The notes: generated by a model not told the origin, from the sequence alone. 64,000 nt of DNA from Setophaga petechia (GCA_024362935.1 JANCRA010000066.1:859501-923500); one strand, 5' to 3'; shown: positions 11,035 through 23,067, numbered from the stretch's first letter. Numbers and translations: made by a program.

Positions 11035-11809
11035 TCCACTGTACTTGAGCTGCTCCTGCAGCCCAAGGTCAGGGAGTTACTGAATTTACCTGACTGCTGC
11101 CCTTTCCAAACCTCCTCTGCACAACAGGAAGTTGCAGGTTTGGGGCTGTTAATGTTTTTAGGAATTGCCAATATCCTCTGCTAATGCCATCAGCACCTCA
11201 CAGCTCCTCAGAGAGCAGCTCCAGGAGAAGGGCCTGAGCTCAGCAGGGTGAACTGGTGCTCTGTGCCCTACTTAGCTGGTGTATATATTTGTCAGTAAGT
11301 GGGGCACTCAATAACCTCAGATCTGACAGCCTTCAGATCCTGTATGGAGACATGTCAATCATTCTGGCTTACATTAAACATCTTCCCAGGCATCTGGACT
11401 ATATTATAATATCCTATCAGTGCCAAATTATAAACATGAACCACACATGCTAATCTCTTGATTCTGGCTTATTTCCCTTTCAGACAGTCCATGGAAGAAG
11501 AAAAAAAATGTCTTTTGTCAGCAAAATAAAATTATAAACCACGTGTGAGGGAGGGTGGAGCCATCACCCCGTGTCTCTCCTAAGCCAACTATGGATTTTT
11601 ACAATAAATTTAGTAGGTTTGGCCATTTTCACTGTCTGCTCTGGTAATAACCATAGTGAAGACACCCAAGAACCAGTAAATGAAATTACAACAGAGGAAA
11701 GCATTTGATGTTTTGTGTGTGCTTCTCAGTTTGCTCTATGACATGGTTCCACCTGCCCAGAGCTGGACCTGCTGTCCAAGAGGGACAGAGCAGTGACCAT
11801 AGAGAGGGC
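11035..11809. other. Unique non-coding sequence
   Basis: No recognised feature apart from ordinary AT-rich tracts. Confidence 0.45.
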
Positions 11810-11892
11810 ACTGACCACCACCTTGTCCTGCTCTGGGGCAGTGATGGGAGCTCTTCAGGAGAATCACTTGGAAGCTCTGATCAACTAACAGA
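11810..11892 (-). mobile_element. Fragment of ERVL-like sequence
   Basis: This stretch is the reverse complement of about 14645-14725 with few differences (shared core: ggagctcttcaggagaatca). It is a detached piece of the same retroelement in inverted orientation, 2.8 kb away. No coding content. Confidence 0.75.
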
Positions 11893-11930
11893 TGACTTTT
11901 ACATCCTAAAGTAGCTTCTGGTTTATTCTT

Positions 11931-12258
11931 TGACAAGGAAGACAGGAGACATTGCTCATCTGCTGATGATCGACAAGTCTCAGATTTATTGATTACCAGG
12001 CAGACTTTTATAATCACAGTAATAAGGCTCATAGACATTGCAAAAGTAGAGCTCACTATTGGTCAGCTATAAAAAGTCAGTCCCACCTTTCTCAGGATGT
12101 TTGTGGCTTCTTTTTTGCCTCCTGTTATCACATATTTTCTTGAACAGCTTCTTGCTCAAAGAAACTGTGTCCTTGAATTAGGCAGCTGTTGCTTTCTCAG
12201 ATGTATTTTCTCACGTCTCTTTTCCCATCAACTGTGTCTCAATAAAAAACTGTCCACA
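11931..12258 (-). mobile_element. Complete short solo LTR with 6-bp target-site duplication
   Basis: The element runs TG (11931) to CA (12258) and is flanked by perfect ATTCTT repeats at 11925-11930 and 12259-12264. Read on the minus strand it has a TATA box TATAAAAG (plus-strand 12005-12012) and an AATAAA about 15 bp further on (plus-strand TTTATT at 11985-11990). That is the expected order of U3 promoter, R and poly(A) signal. At 328 bp with a 6-bp duplication it resembles alpharetroviral-type LTRs, but family membership is not shown. No internal sequence remains, which implies LTR-LTR recombination. Confidence 0.88.
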
Positions 12259-12264
12259 ATTCTT

Positions 12265-13852
12265 CTCCTAAGAGTCAATTAGTGAAGGTAAAGAACATTT
12301 TCCTGAAAGTCCTGGGGGTGGGATTCTTTGCATGCAAAACATGTTGGATAACTCATCCCTCTTCTCCATCCAGCTCTGCTCCAAGGCCAGGAGCCCAGGT
12401 CAGCACAGGGCTGTGAACATCCTTGGAGGTACCCACAGCTCCAGCTCTTCTCAGGTGAGGGCAGAAAACAAGAGGAATCTTCTTGCACACCCTAAGGACA
12501 CAGAGCTGGAAGAGCTTGGCAGCACTTTCTGAGAGGTGCTCAGCATCCCCAGGAGCTCAGCAAACCCAACTTTCTCTTTGGGAACCTTCTCCAAGGAGCT
12601 GCTCCTGTCCCATGGAGCACCAGAAACTGCCCACTGTAGATCACAGTCCAAGTGGGATCCAACAGGAGGAGCTGGACAGGCCCTTCCCAAGGAGAATGTC
12701 AGAAAATCAGGTTTGAGCCCTGCCATATCTCTCTTGCCACAATGACCTTCAGATGACCTTCCTTCCCAGTGTGAGAGGAGCAGCAGAAGTGGTTTCAGTC
12801 CACTGCAACTGGAATGGACTGGGCAGTTTGCCAAGTGAATATCTGCTGGGTTAATCACTGTGCAAATCTAATCAGGAACTGGAATGTGCCAGGCTCATTA
12901 CTGAAATTAAATTCACCTCCAATTAAAGAGAGAGCTACAAGCTTCCACCGTGCAGAGGTGCCCCCAGGCTGCCGCTCCCAAAACCAACATCAAATCCAGT
13001 CCTGCTGAACTGCAGGTTTGCTGAGCTCTGGAGGTATTTCCAGGTGTGAGAAAGTGAACTGCTCCTTGTGATTTCCCCCAAGGCTCTCTAAGGAGTTTAC
13101 TGATGCCTTTAATAAGTCACCTTGCAAGTCAGGAGTCACTTCAATGATAGAATTTCCAAGGAGCACTCACCAAGAGAAATCTGGGGATGCAGTGACTGGA
13201 ACACCTCCCATGGCAGGATTGTTCTTGTGAGCACCTTTACAAATTCTCATCTTCACATGCTGAATCTTTCCTTGGGACCTACACACCTTATGTCTACACA
13301 GTGGAGTCCAAATTAAGAAATTAAGTTTGTGCTGAGAACAAGAGGGGCTGCAAAGTCAAGGAGGCAAAGTGTAGAGGTGCTGACTGAAAAGTTGTTCAAG
13401 CTTCATTTGCCCCTTTGGCTTCTAAATTACACTTGCACAGCCTAATCTCATCATCACTGCACATCACATCATCTCTGCCTCCATCTGTGATTCACCTGGG
13501 CATTATCTGATTGCAGGGAAAAACTTTTAATATCTTAGGTCTAAATAAGTGCCTGTAACTGAAAGCCAGCTCTGAAGACTTGGCAGGACAGCAGATGTAA
13601 TTCCTGACCTTCTTCTTTTCTCCTCCAGTACTGGAATAAAAAACAATCTGCTAAGATTAGGGATTGGCTTTCACCTGGGGATGGCCAGGGTGCAAAACTT
13701 GAAGGTGCAAAACTTGGGTGCAGAACTTGAAGGTTTCCTGTACGCATGTCCTTGGTCCACTCACACCTTCCACTGTCTACTCTAAAAACCACAAGTATAT
13801 CCAAAAATATAGTTGGAGTCTGGAATCCTCCATCCAGCAGTAGATAACAGAC
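12265..13852. other. Unique non-coding sequence
   Basis: No recognised repeat or exon. Open frames of up to 135 aa on both strands overlap and show no domain. Confidence 0.45.
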
Positions 13853-13930
13853 TGGTTCAGGCTGGAAGGGACCACAGAGGATCATCTGCTCCTACCTCCC
13901 TTGCTCAGGTAGGGTCCTCCCAGAGCACAC
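13853..13930 (-). repeat. CR1 LINE fragment (older subfamily)
   Basis: Antisense CR1-like blocks: ggttcaggctggaaggga, gaggatcatctgctcctacc, then tcccttgctcaggtagggtc. The fragment is short and diverged. Confidence 0.65.
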
Positions 13931-14138
13931 AGCACACACTGGGATCCTCCTGACTGGTCATTGCTTGGCTACTGCTGGAGCCTCTCCAGGTTTGAATCAA
14001 ACCCAAGCTCCACAGAGCCACTGTCCAGGTCAGACCTCATGGGGTCTGGTGGGAACCCAGAACATCCCTCTGGCTGTCCAGGATGGCCAGGACCCCTGCC
14101 AGGGGGCTCAGAGACCCTGGCACAGAGCCCAAAACACC

Positions 14139-14770
14139 TGTGGGTTTGATTATGACCCATGGAGCAAATTGCCAACCTTATAAGAAGATCAGCAAGCCAC
14201 AACAGTTTAGGTAGAATGATAGTGAAGTTATCACGGGGTAGAAAAGTAGATTTTTGGGGTTTCTGGAATGGGGGTTCAGGGGGCAAGATAGAGGGATCTG
14301 GGTGTGTCCAGCCTTTCTCCTTCTTCTTCTTGGCCTCCATCTTCTGCTGTGATGGAGGCATTTACAGATTGGTTTAGAGTAGAAGCTCAGTGTCTAACAC
14401 AGGTGATAGGTATTGGAAAGCAATTGTAAATATTGTACAGGTAGTTTTTAGTGTAAAGACATAACACCACCCTGGGGGTAGGCAGAGTGCCTGGAACTGT
14501 TCTGCTGGACGGACCTTGGCAGGACAGGAGAAAGAATTTTACAGATAAGACGCAATAAACAACCTTGAGACCAAGAAATGAAGAGCTCTGACTCCTTCAA
14601 GCACCAGGCTGGGAAAAGAGACTTTCTAACTCTTCTCGGGGTCACTCTGAGCAGCTGATCAGAGCTTCCAAGTGATTCTCCTGAAGAGCTCCCACCACTG
14701 CCCCAGAGCAGGACAAAGTGGTGGCTGTGCAAGATCCCGACAGTCTGGTGCTCCTCTGCTTCACGAGTTT
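14139..14770 (+). mobile_element. ERVL-like LTR, with probable adjoining sequence
   Basis: It starts with TG (TGTGGGTTTGATTATGACC). Characteristic blocks are shared with the 57.8-58.2 kb copy: a ctccttcttcttcttggcc block, ctccatcttctgctgtgatg, attggtttagagtagaagct, gtctaacacaggtgatagg, acaccaccctggg and gacaggagaaagaattttac. The right-hand 130 bp (from ctgatcagagcttcc) also occurs inverted at 11810-11892. No target-site duplication was found, so the right border is uncertain. Assignment to ERVL is from recall of avian LTR sequences, not a search. Confidence 0.7.
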
Positions 14771-14959
14771 GTGCCATGGAGCTGTGGAGGAGCCCCTGGT
14801 GGGACAGCTGGAGTGAGGGCAGGGCTGCTCCTGCTCCCTGCCTTACCCTGAAGTTCTGCTCCTCCTGCCCTGCATTAACAACTTCACCTTGAGCAATTCC
14901 CTCAGTCGCTGGGGCTGCTCAGGAGCTGGAGGCACAAGGCAGGTTCGGATGAACTCCTT
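14771..14959. other. Unique GC-rich sequence
   Basis: Nothing recognised. Confidence 0.4.
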
Positions 14960-15480
14960 CCACAGCAGATAGCTGCTCCACGAACCAAGCTGCACCACCG
15001 GCCAGCCCCTCCCCAGGGCTGCCGGGGATCCGGAGCGCAGTTTGAGGCAGAGCCTGACGAGATGCAGGGATGCAAAGCCCTTGTTATGGAGCAGAGAGCT
15101 CAGCGCTGCCCCAAGGGTTAATTAGCCTTCGGAGGTGTTCATCTAAGCGCTTCCTCGTGGAGGGACAGCCGTCTGTGTTGCCTGGATACTGCCTTGCCGC
15201 GGCTTTGAGGAAGATACCTGGAGCTTCATTAGAAGAGAATGTTAGTGGGATTTTCAGGTTTAGCTGCTCTATGTAAATCATTACCCGGGGCAGCCCCGAG
15301 GCAAAGTGGCTGCCGGTTACTATCAGCCGCATATCACATCCGTGCTCTGACAAGACAAATAAGGGTAATTGTGTCTCTCCCCTTAATCAGGAGGATGTGA
15401 TTAGCTTGGCCAGGTGCTCACCAGCATTACCCGGCTCAGCAACCTGAGCATCCCTGCGGAGTGAGGACCGGCCAGGTCCA
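14960..15480. promoter_or_regulatory. Candidate conserved cis-regulatory element
   Basis: This repeat-free block stands out. It retains many CpGs (ccaccggcc, tgccggggatccggagcgc, cctgacgag, ttgccgcggc, tacccggggc, gctgccggtt, tcagccgc), while the surrounding sequence is CpG-poor. Homeodomain-type TAAT/ATTA sites are scattered through it, including ggttaattagcc, gtaaatcattaccc, agggtaattgtg, ccttaatcagg and gtgattagc. No coding frame with credible splice sites was found. The composition fits a developmental enhancer, and an unmethylated regulatory element would keep CpGs. This is inference from composition alone. Confidence 0.4.
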
Positions 15481-16829
15481 GCACCCTTCAGCTGTGGGAA
15501 GTGAGCAGCAAACAGGCAGCCATCTCTCATGGCTTGCAGGAAGGTTGCAGAGAGTATATTAATTAGAAAATAAAGAACACCTGATGAAATGGTGACTTGT
15601 TCCTGTTTTTCCCTATGTTATCTGGGCTGTACCTTTGCTGCAGCTCACCTCTCCAGTCTGAGATGTGTTGGATGTTGCTGAGGCAGAGTGAAGGATCCCA
15701 AAGGGACTGGGAAGGATTTGCACCCGGTCTGGGAAACTGAGCTCAGGAACAGATATGTGGAAAGATTTCCTGAGGTGGGAGATGTATGTCTTCAGTGGCT
15801 TTGTCTCACATTATCTCTTCATCATGATTTCTGTACCCATGATGAGCGAGATGCCCTGGGAGATTTTCCCTAAGTTATGGAGCAGGAGGATATCCTCCTC
15901 CTCCCCCTCCTTCTATTTTAAGGATAAAATTCCAGTTAAACTGGGCCTGAGTTCCTTGGATCCTCCCACACTCCCCATTCACCATTTCTGTTCACCACAT
16001 GACCTGAAGTCAGACCAGAGGACATTAGGCAGAGCCATCAGCAAAGTAAATAAGCAGCCACCCTTTTCCTTGCCAGCAGGACACAGCAGCCTGTCAGGGT
16101 CTGACCCTGTTGAGGGTCTGAGCAGGGGGAAGGGCAGGAAATGAAGCTGATGGAGCAACAGCCTTTTAATTGGAAAGCTGCACAGATAATTAGGATGGTT
16201 CATGATTTCCTTAGAACAGAGGATGTTGTACAGTGGCTCTGCCAGAGCATTTGGAAGCTTCTCCTGGTCTGGGAGTGAGGAATCATTTGTCCTGGCTTTG
16301 CTGAGTCCTTTCTTGTGTGTCCTGAGCTGGGGAGTCCCTGCCAAGTGCAGGATTGCCTGGAAGTCAGCCCTGATGGCCGAGTGTCACAGATGCTGGTGGA
16401 AGGGTTTGCTGTGCCCTGCAAAGGACCTGACTTCAGAACTCTGCCCCCCCTGCTTGAGGGAGCAAATCTGTGCACCCACCCCTATCACAGCAAAAGCCAA
16501 GATGACCTTCTCTCAAGTGCCTTCCAAAGGAGCAAAACATTTCTGAGTATGAAGAGAAAGTAAAAGCCCCTCTACCAAGACCCTGAGACACCTTCCCATG
16601 CTGGTTCCTTCCCTGATGCCCCCTGAGGCACAGCCACAAGGGCTGTTCTGTCCTGCTGGAATGGCACCAGTGAAAGCCTGGGATATTCACCTGGAGGTTA
16701 TGGGACTTGGGAGCACCAATTTAACAAGATTATGTCAATCACTGGAAAGTTACTTGGTTTAGAGATGGAGAGTCTTGGTGGCAGATTTAACCTTTGAAAT
16801 GCATTTCCTCTCTCTTGTTGCAATGGCAT
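15481..16829. other. Unique non-coding sequence
   Basis: No recognised repeat. Open frames of 114-129 aa are present but lack domain or splice support. Confidence 0.45.
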
Positions 16830-17092
16830 CATAGAACAGAATCATCAGGGTTGGAAAGGACCTCCAAGATCATCAAGTCCAACCTGTGAGCAATCCCCAC
16901 CTTACCAGAGAACAGAGTGCCATGTCCAGACATTCCTCTAACACCTCCAGGGATGGGGACTCCACCACCTCCCTGGGCAGCCATTCCAATGCTTAAGCAC
17001 CTTTTCAGTGAAGAAATTCCCACTGATGTCCAACCTGAACCTCCCCTGGCAAAACCTGAGGTCGTTTCCCCTCATCCTGTCAATGGATGTAT
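16830..17092 (-). repeat. CR1 LINE, 3' end fragment
   Basis: A clear antisense CR1 3' end: catagaacagaatcatcagg, gttggaaaggacctccaag, atcatcaagtccaacctg, a ccagggatggggactccacc block, ctccctgggcagcc, ttccaatgcttaagcacc and a cccctcatcctgtc block. Among the best-preserved CR1 copies in the window. Confidence 0.93.
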
Positions 17093-17976
17093 GGAATGGC
17101 TCTCATTAATTATGTAGCACAACTTCCCCAAACTCCTGCACACTTATGTTCATGCACGTCTCTGCCTTCATCAGAATATTTTGATATTTGCAATTAGAAG
17201 CATTTCTACTCCTTTTCCCTGGAATAGGAAACACTTGTCCCAGACTGATCCCTGGCAAACTGGCTAGGCAGCTGGTGGTGGTTACAGAGGACGCTGATGC
17301 TGCAGGTTGTCCCTCACAGATGTGGTTGATGGTGCCATCTGCAGCTTCCACCCACTGCTTTCCTCCACCTATTGATGGTGGTTTCATCTCCTGGTTGTGC
17401 AAGAGTTTTGTGATTTGTTGTTGTGAATTAAGGTGCACAACTGCAGCTGTGTATCCTCCATGCTGTGAGCAGATTTTCAGTTTTTTGGAGTGAGGGTGTG
17501 TTCTGTAAGGTGACTTGTACCAACACCTTCCTCCTGCTTACAGAAATAATTTTGTAGTAGTGTTCTGAACCCCTGGACCAGAAGTGTCAGATTCAGGAAC
17601 CAGCCAGGCCAGCTGACAGCAGAACTAATGACAATTTTACTGCTCCCTGAGTGTCCTCTCATTTGCTACACATTTATCAGTTTATTTCACTTTGCTGTAA
17701 CTGTACAACACACAGAATGTACCAGGCAGTGACTCATCACCAGCCCAACCATCCAAGTGCTGGGAATTGAGCAAAGCAGAGACCTTGTCCATCCCCCCAT
17801 GAGAGCCAGAGCAGTTCTGACCTGGAGCCTGGATCTGCTTCCTCAGAGGGTCTGGGTGACACACACACACTTAAATTCTTACCAATTCCTCTCAAAACCC
17901 CACCTTGCATTCTGTGAGGCCAGCCTGCGTGACTCTCTAATTCTAGGAGAGATTTTAGAATGAGGAGGGACAAATC
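17093..17976. other. Unique non-coding sequence
   Basis: No recognised feature. There is a short AC run at about 17861-17870. Confidence 0.45.
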
Positions 17977-18115
17977 ATAGACCCACAGAATCTCATTTGG
18001 AAGGGACCCCAAGGACCATCCAGTGCAATCCCAAACCCTGCCCAGACCCCCAACACCCCCACCCTGGCCATCCCTGCAGCGCTGCCCAAATTTCTCCCCC
18101 ATCCTTCATCTCCCC
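17977..18115 (-). repeat. CR1 LINE, 3' end fragment (first of two)
   Basis: Antisense tail (catagacccacagaatctc) followed by ggaaggga, atccagtgcaatccc and a ccctggccatccctgcagc block. It breaks off where a second CR1 3' end begins in the same orientation. Confidence 0.82.
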
Positions 18116-18128
18116 CACCCCTCACTCT

Positions 18129-18603
18129 CACACAATCATGGAATGTGCTGAGCTGGAAGGGACCCCCAGGGATGATCAATGCCAAAGCCAAAGCCTGCCC
18201 AGAGCCCCCAGCAAGCCCAGCCTGGGCATCCCTGGAGCTCTGGCAGCCTCGGGGCCGTGCCCATTCCCTGGGCAGCCTGGGCAGTGCCAGCACCCTCTGG
18301 GGGAAGAGCCTTGCCCTGAGCTCAGCCTGAGCTGCCCTGGCCCAGCTCCAGCCGTGCCCTGGCTGCTGTCCCTGTCCCAGAGCAGAGCTGGGAGCTGCAC
18401 CTGGGGAGGAGCTGCAGATCCCTGAGCTCTGCCCTCAGTGTGCCCTGCTCCAGCTGCACACACCAAGAGCCCTCAGCTGCTCCTCCTGTGGCCCCTCCTG
18501 ACCCTTCAGCATCTTTGTGGCCCCTCTGATAGCTTTAGATCCTTTTTTACTTTGTGATGCCCAAAACTGCACCCAGGACTTGAGGTCAGGCTCCAACCCC
18601 CAG
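18129..18603 (-). repeat. CR1 LINE, longer 3' fragment (second of two)
   Basis: A second antisense tail (cacaatcatggaatgtgctg) starts the copy. It extends through gagctggaaggg, ctgggcatccctggagctc, gggcagcctgggcagtgcc, ctctgggggaagag, accaagagccctcagctgct and agcatctttgtggcccctct, and ends near ccaaaactgcacccaggact. It is about 475 bp long and includes sequence upstream of the usual 3'-UTR fragment. The two CR1 ends in direct orientation are either separate insertions or a tandem duplication of a CR1 end. Confidence 0.88.
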
Positions 18604-20842
18604 AAGTCAAAGGAGTGAGTCTGAATTTCCCCTTCAGCTGCAGATCCTTGAGGAAATGCAGGAACTATGAAGTAAAAAAAGGCAGATACCCCATGAAGGC
18701 AATGCCAACACACTTGAGCAGTGTTCCACTGAGAGCAGCAAGGCTCAAGAGTGCACTTGAGAGGAGATCACAGAACAAGACAAGAAAAACTGGCACCAGT
18801 TTGGCAAAAAACTCAAGCCAGACCTGCATTATATTAACTGTGGAGCTGAATGTCCTTGAAATGTGTCCTGCAGACAGAGAATTCTGCAACAACTGCCACA
18901 GAAAGGAGCGTTAAGCAAATATATCAAAGTTATCAAGGCTGTGTAATCACAGTGACAATGCAGAGAGCAGGGGAGATCTTCACTGTAGTGATGTCCTAAA
19001 GAAAGGAAAGAAAAGAGTGGAGGAATTAAAAAATAACATGCACAAACTCAAATCAAACTCAACCAAGGCTCTCAGATGAAGTGTGGGAAGAGTCAGGAAA
19101 CCCAGGAGTGTGAGAATGTAAGCCAGAGAGTGAAACAAAACACTGGAACACCGAGTCATGGGGAAAACTGAGAAGTTCCCAGTGACAGGGACATTGTTTA
19201 GGTGGGGTGGGCCCACTTGGCTGCAGGGTCACTTTGGGGATTGGGAAGATTTAAGGCCAGGCAGCTCTCAGACATTTGTTTAGTCAATGAGGCAGCTGGC
19301 TGTGCTCCACCCTGTGCAGAGATCAGGTTTTGCAGGAACTGAAATGCAGAGGGGATGGCATTGTTCCATGGCTGCTCCATGGTGGCTGGATGCATGCAGG
19401 GAAGGCATTGGGAAAATTTTGAGGCCCTCAAGAGCAACCCTGTGCAGGGATCAAAAGGTGCTGACTCTGGGAGCACTATGGATGGCAAGAGCTGCAGAGC
19501 AGCAGCTCAATGTTCCAGATGTCCAGAAAATATTTTTTTCTTATCCAAGTACCAATTACTCTACATTTGATGGGTCTCACATCCTGAAATGACCCCTAGA
19601 GTGTCCTATTTGCCTGTGCTTCAAAAACAGCACCTGAGGCCTCTTTGAGAAAATTTTAAGAAAAATTTTGATAAATATTTTGAGAAAAATTTTGAGAAAA
19701 ATTTTGGAAAAAGTGGAAAAGTCATGGAGAGCAATACCACAGTTACATAACCAGTTATCAGCCCAGGTCTGGGGCCAGCAGGAATGACTTCACACACACA
19801 GTTCCTAGAGGTTATTTCAGTGAGGACCAAGAAACATCACAGTGATAATGGAGCTTCCTTTTAAAGCAGATTTATGGACAGAGTGTTCACATTTGTGAGT
19901 CAAAATGGTCTGAATCAAGCAGGCAATTTCTCCAGGGGTCAGCCCCATCACTTTCAGTTGAAGCACACCCCAGAGTGGAACCAGGGCAGTGATTCTCACA
20001 AACTGATCACTGAAAATAGGCCAGTTATGGAGAAGGAATTCTCTAAACCCTTCATCTGGAGGTGGAGTGCCATGATCTGACATTCCCAGCCTTGGCAATC
20101 AGTTCCCCTGGCTGTAAACAAGTGTGTAATCACAGCATTCATGGCAGCACACCTGGCCAAGGTGTGCTCCTGAAGAGAAATCCAACAAAGAGCTTTCAGC
20201 CTGGCAGATTTTGATTGCACCTCCACAGAGGTAATTATGGGATGCCTTGGCTTCATTAACCACCACAAGGTTTCGTTATCATCTCGAGGGCTTCCTTCCC
20301 CATCTGTCCCTGGCAGTGGATGGCACAGAGCTTGTGCAGGGACAGGTCCCTGTGACTCAGAAACACCTCAGTGCCACCAAGCAATGCAAACATGCAGCCC
20401 TTCATTATCTCTTTTCACCCAGATGAATGAACCCTGAATCAGATGTCAATAAGTGCTTGGCATTCCTGGAGATCTCAGCATGCTGGTGAGTTTATCTTCC
20501 TACAATTTCCTCCTTGAGAAAGCAACAAATGGCCCCAGCACCCACTGCTCTGTGCAATAGGAAGCTGTGGTAGAGGTTGAGCAACCCAAGGAATGCTTGA
20601 AACACCCACTTGAGTTTTGGCTCTGGATCCCTGTGTTTTGCATTTCTCCATGTTCTTTTGGGCAGATGTCTCAGTTTCTCAATTCCTGCCACTCGGCCTC
20701 AGTGTTTGCAGGATCCTCCTGTGCTTGCCAGAAGCCATTGTGCTGTTTGTGGGGCAGAGGGCACAGGGTGGAAGCAGAGGAGCACAGCAGGGCCCATGGA
20801 CACATCACAGCTCTTGCTGGGGCAGGAGAAAGGCTGGGAGGC
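18604..20842. other. Unique non-coding sequence
   Basis: No gene or mobile element recognised. A short 12-bp tandem (core TTTTGAGAAAAA) occupies about 19648-19712. Confidence 0.45.
19648..19712. repeat. 12-bp tandem repeat, AT-rich
   Basis: About five imperfect copies of a unit with core TTTTGAGAAAAA. It lies in otherwise unique sequence. Confidence 0.8.
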
Positions 20843-21248
20843 TGTCACAGTTATATTTTCTGGAAAAATCCCTTTGCCCAGGATTCTTCTCCTGGGAAGC
20901 TGAGAAGCCTCAGAGAAAATAGGAAAACAATTCTTATCTCATTTGCTTCTCCTGTGTTTTGCTGCTTTGGAATGTGGTTGGAGATTGTTTACCCACAGGT
21001 GATTGTTTCCTTGGTTTCTGCTGTGAATTGTTTTGATTTATTGGCCAACTGGGGCCAAGCTGTGTCAGACTCTGGAGAGAGTCATGAGATTCATTAATAT
21101 CTTTTAGCCTTCTGTAAGTATCCTTCCTCTAGCAGAGAGTAGTATAGTATTCTTTAATATAATACAGTATCACAAAATAATAAATGAGCCTTCTAAGAAC
21201 ATAGAGTCAAATTCATCATTCCTTCCTTCCTCTGGGAACCCCCAAATA
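20843..21248 (+). mobile_element. Solo LTR (TGTCAC start, ATA end)
   Basis: It starts TGTCACAG, then ttatattttctggaaaaatc, caattcttatctcatttgct, gattgtttacccacaggtga, a gtgtcagactctggagag block, AT-rich sequence with AATAATAAATGAGCC as the poly(A) region, and ends near cccccaaata. The flanks GGAGGC (20837-20842) and GGAGGG (21249-21254) match at five of six positions and are read as a decayed 6-bp target-site duplication. No internal sequence is adjacent. Confidence 0.82.
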
Positions 21249-21526
21249 GGAGGGGACTGGGCATGGCATGGAGTTGTCAGGACAAATACAACAACATCCT
21301 CCTCATGACACAGAGCTGGGTTCACACCTTTTACCTGCACAGCTCACTTCTGGTTCCTGCTGGGCCCTGGGGAGCTGGTGCTCAGCTGTCCCACTGCTGA
21401 ACCTTGCTCAGGAGCAGCTCACCCAGAGCTCTGGTGCTGCACGTGGTGGCAGTGCAGGTGGCAGGTGCCTCACTGAACCCATCACCTCTGCAGAAATGGG
21501 GAGTTTAGCTCCCTGATGTTGGGGAA
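21249..21526. other. Unique non-coding sequence
   Basis: Nothing recognised. Confidence 0.4.
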
Positions 21527-21656
21527 GATGAAACAGGAAAGCCTTATAAATATGATTGCTTGCCAAAAGGTTTTGAGAATATGGAAACTATAAGTGACAT
21601 TGAAATGAAAGCAAGCTTTGAGATCCCTCAGTTACTGAACAACTGGAAAACAATGA
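21527..21656 (+). mobile_element. Family A retrovirus internal fragment
   Basis: It is collinear with 6118-6250 and with the inverse of about 32090-32220, sharing ccttataaatatgattgc, gagaatatggaaactataa and gagatccctcagttactgaa. It breaks off abruptly at caatgacata, well before the polypurine tract found in the other two copies. Confidence 0.8.
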
Positions 21657-21740
21657 CATAGAATAATATAGTATAATAAAGTAATTAATTACCCTTCTAT
21701 CACAGAGTTCTGCTCATCATTCTTCCAGCCCTGGGAGCTG
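21657..21740 (+). mobile_element. 3' tail of a TG...ATA-group LTR
   Basis: The stretch gaataatatagtataataa, agtaattaatta, then ctgctcatcattcttcc matches the poly(A)-signal region and end of the LTR at 10433-11034. It is joined directly to family A internal sequence with no LTR start between them, giving a mosaic junction. Confidence 0.65.
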
Positions 21741-23067
21741 GCCGACCTGCTGAGCCTTGCACTGCACACACCACAACAAGAACCCCCTCAGAAGAGCAGT
21801 TTGCTGCACAAATGACTCCTTTCCTTCTCTCACAGAGCTGTGCAGGGCTATCTCCAGCGTGCTGAGTGCCTGCAGCCTCTCACATTTCCTGTTTTCATTC
21901 CAGTATCTGCAGTGCTAACGCACAGCGTGCCTCGAATTCCAGCCCTGAGCGCCAGGAAAAGGGGACAAGGGCAGATTCATGGGATTCTCAGTCTCTCCTG
22001 CCTTTTCTGCAGCCAGCCTGGGGACACTGATAACTCCCTGACTCCTTCCTTCTTCTTCCTTTCTCTTTTCTAATTGCCAGATATGCTGTTATCCCTCAGC
22101 ACTTTGATGCTGCAGTGCTCTGACAAGGAAGGGCACGGATTTGGCCTCTTTTCCTAAAAGCAGCAGCTGGGAAGAGCTGAATCAGAGCTGCTGGTGTGGT
22201 GAGAAAGTGTGTACAAAACATTGCTCTGAGGCCTGAATATAAAACCTAAATATAAGAGCTTCTGCCAAAATATAAAACCATAAAAACCATATTCTGCCAC
22301 TATAAAACCATCTCCCCACACAGCAGTAATTTTCTAATTCCTCCTCCTAATGGCATAAGTCAGGTGTAAAACCCTTAAGCCACTGGAAGGATTGTCTTGG
22401 CAAATATTTGATAACATTGCTTGGAGTTCAGAGTCAGCCAGACCCATCCCTCAGCTCCCAGGCAGCACTGAAAGCAGCACCCAAGACACACTAAACTTGG
22501 CAATTTGAGACTTAAATTCTGCTCTTTTTAATCCCACAGTTAGCTTAGGCCGGATGTTGACAGCAGAAACAGAAAGCTGTGGCCAGTCTGAGCCCCAGGC
22601 AATGAGCTCCAGCACAGGGAGGTATTTCCAGCCCCAAGAATGGCAGCTGCCAATGGCAGGACCCATCCCAGCTGTGGATCCCATGGATGGGCCAGACACA
22701 AACTCCAACTGCAGGAGCTGATGGTGTCACCCAAGGTTGCCATCGCCCAAGGGTGCCATCACCCAAGGGATTTCTTCCCAGAGCTGTGTCCTGCAGTGCC
22801 TCGCCCACCCAGCAAGCTGACAGGGATTTGGGAGCCAGCAATGCAGAAGCAGAGGTGGAATTTCTTCACACCCCATCTCCAGCCCTCCCTGGGCTTGGAT
22901 TCTGCAGCTCCTGTGGCCCAAAGTGGCACTTCCACAAAGTCATATCCCTGCTGCCTCCCTGAGTTCCTCCCTGTCCCCTCTGCCAGCCTGGGGAGCAGCA
23001 GGGTGGGTGAAGAAGGGACCCCAGCTCTGGTCTGGGAGCACCTCAGGACAGGGGGTCACTGAGGCAC
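21741..23067. other. Unique non-coding sequence
   Basis: No recognised repeat. The open frames at 22545-23062 (up to 140 aa) lie on both strands and lack protein features. Confidence 0.45.
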
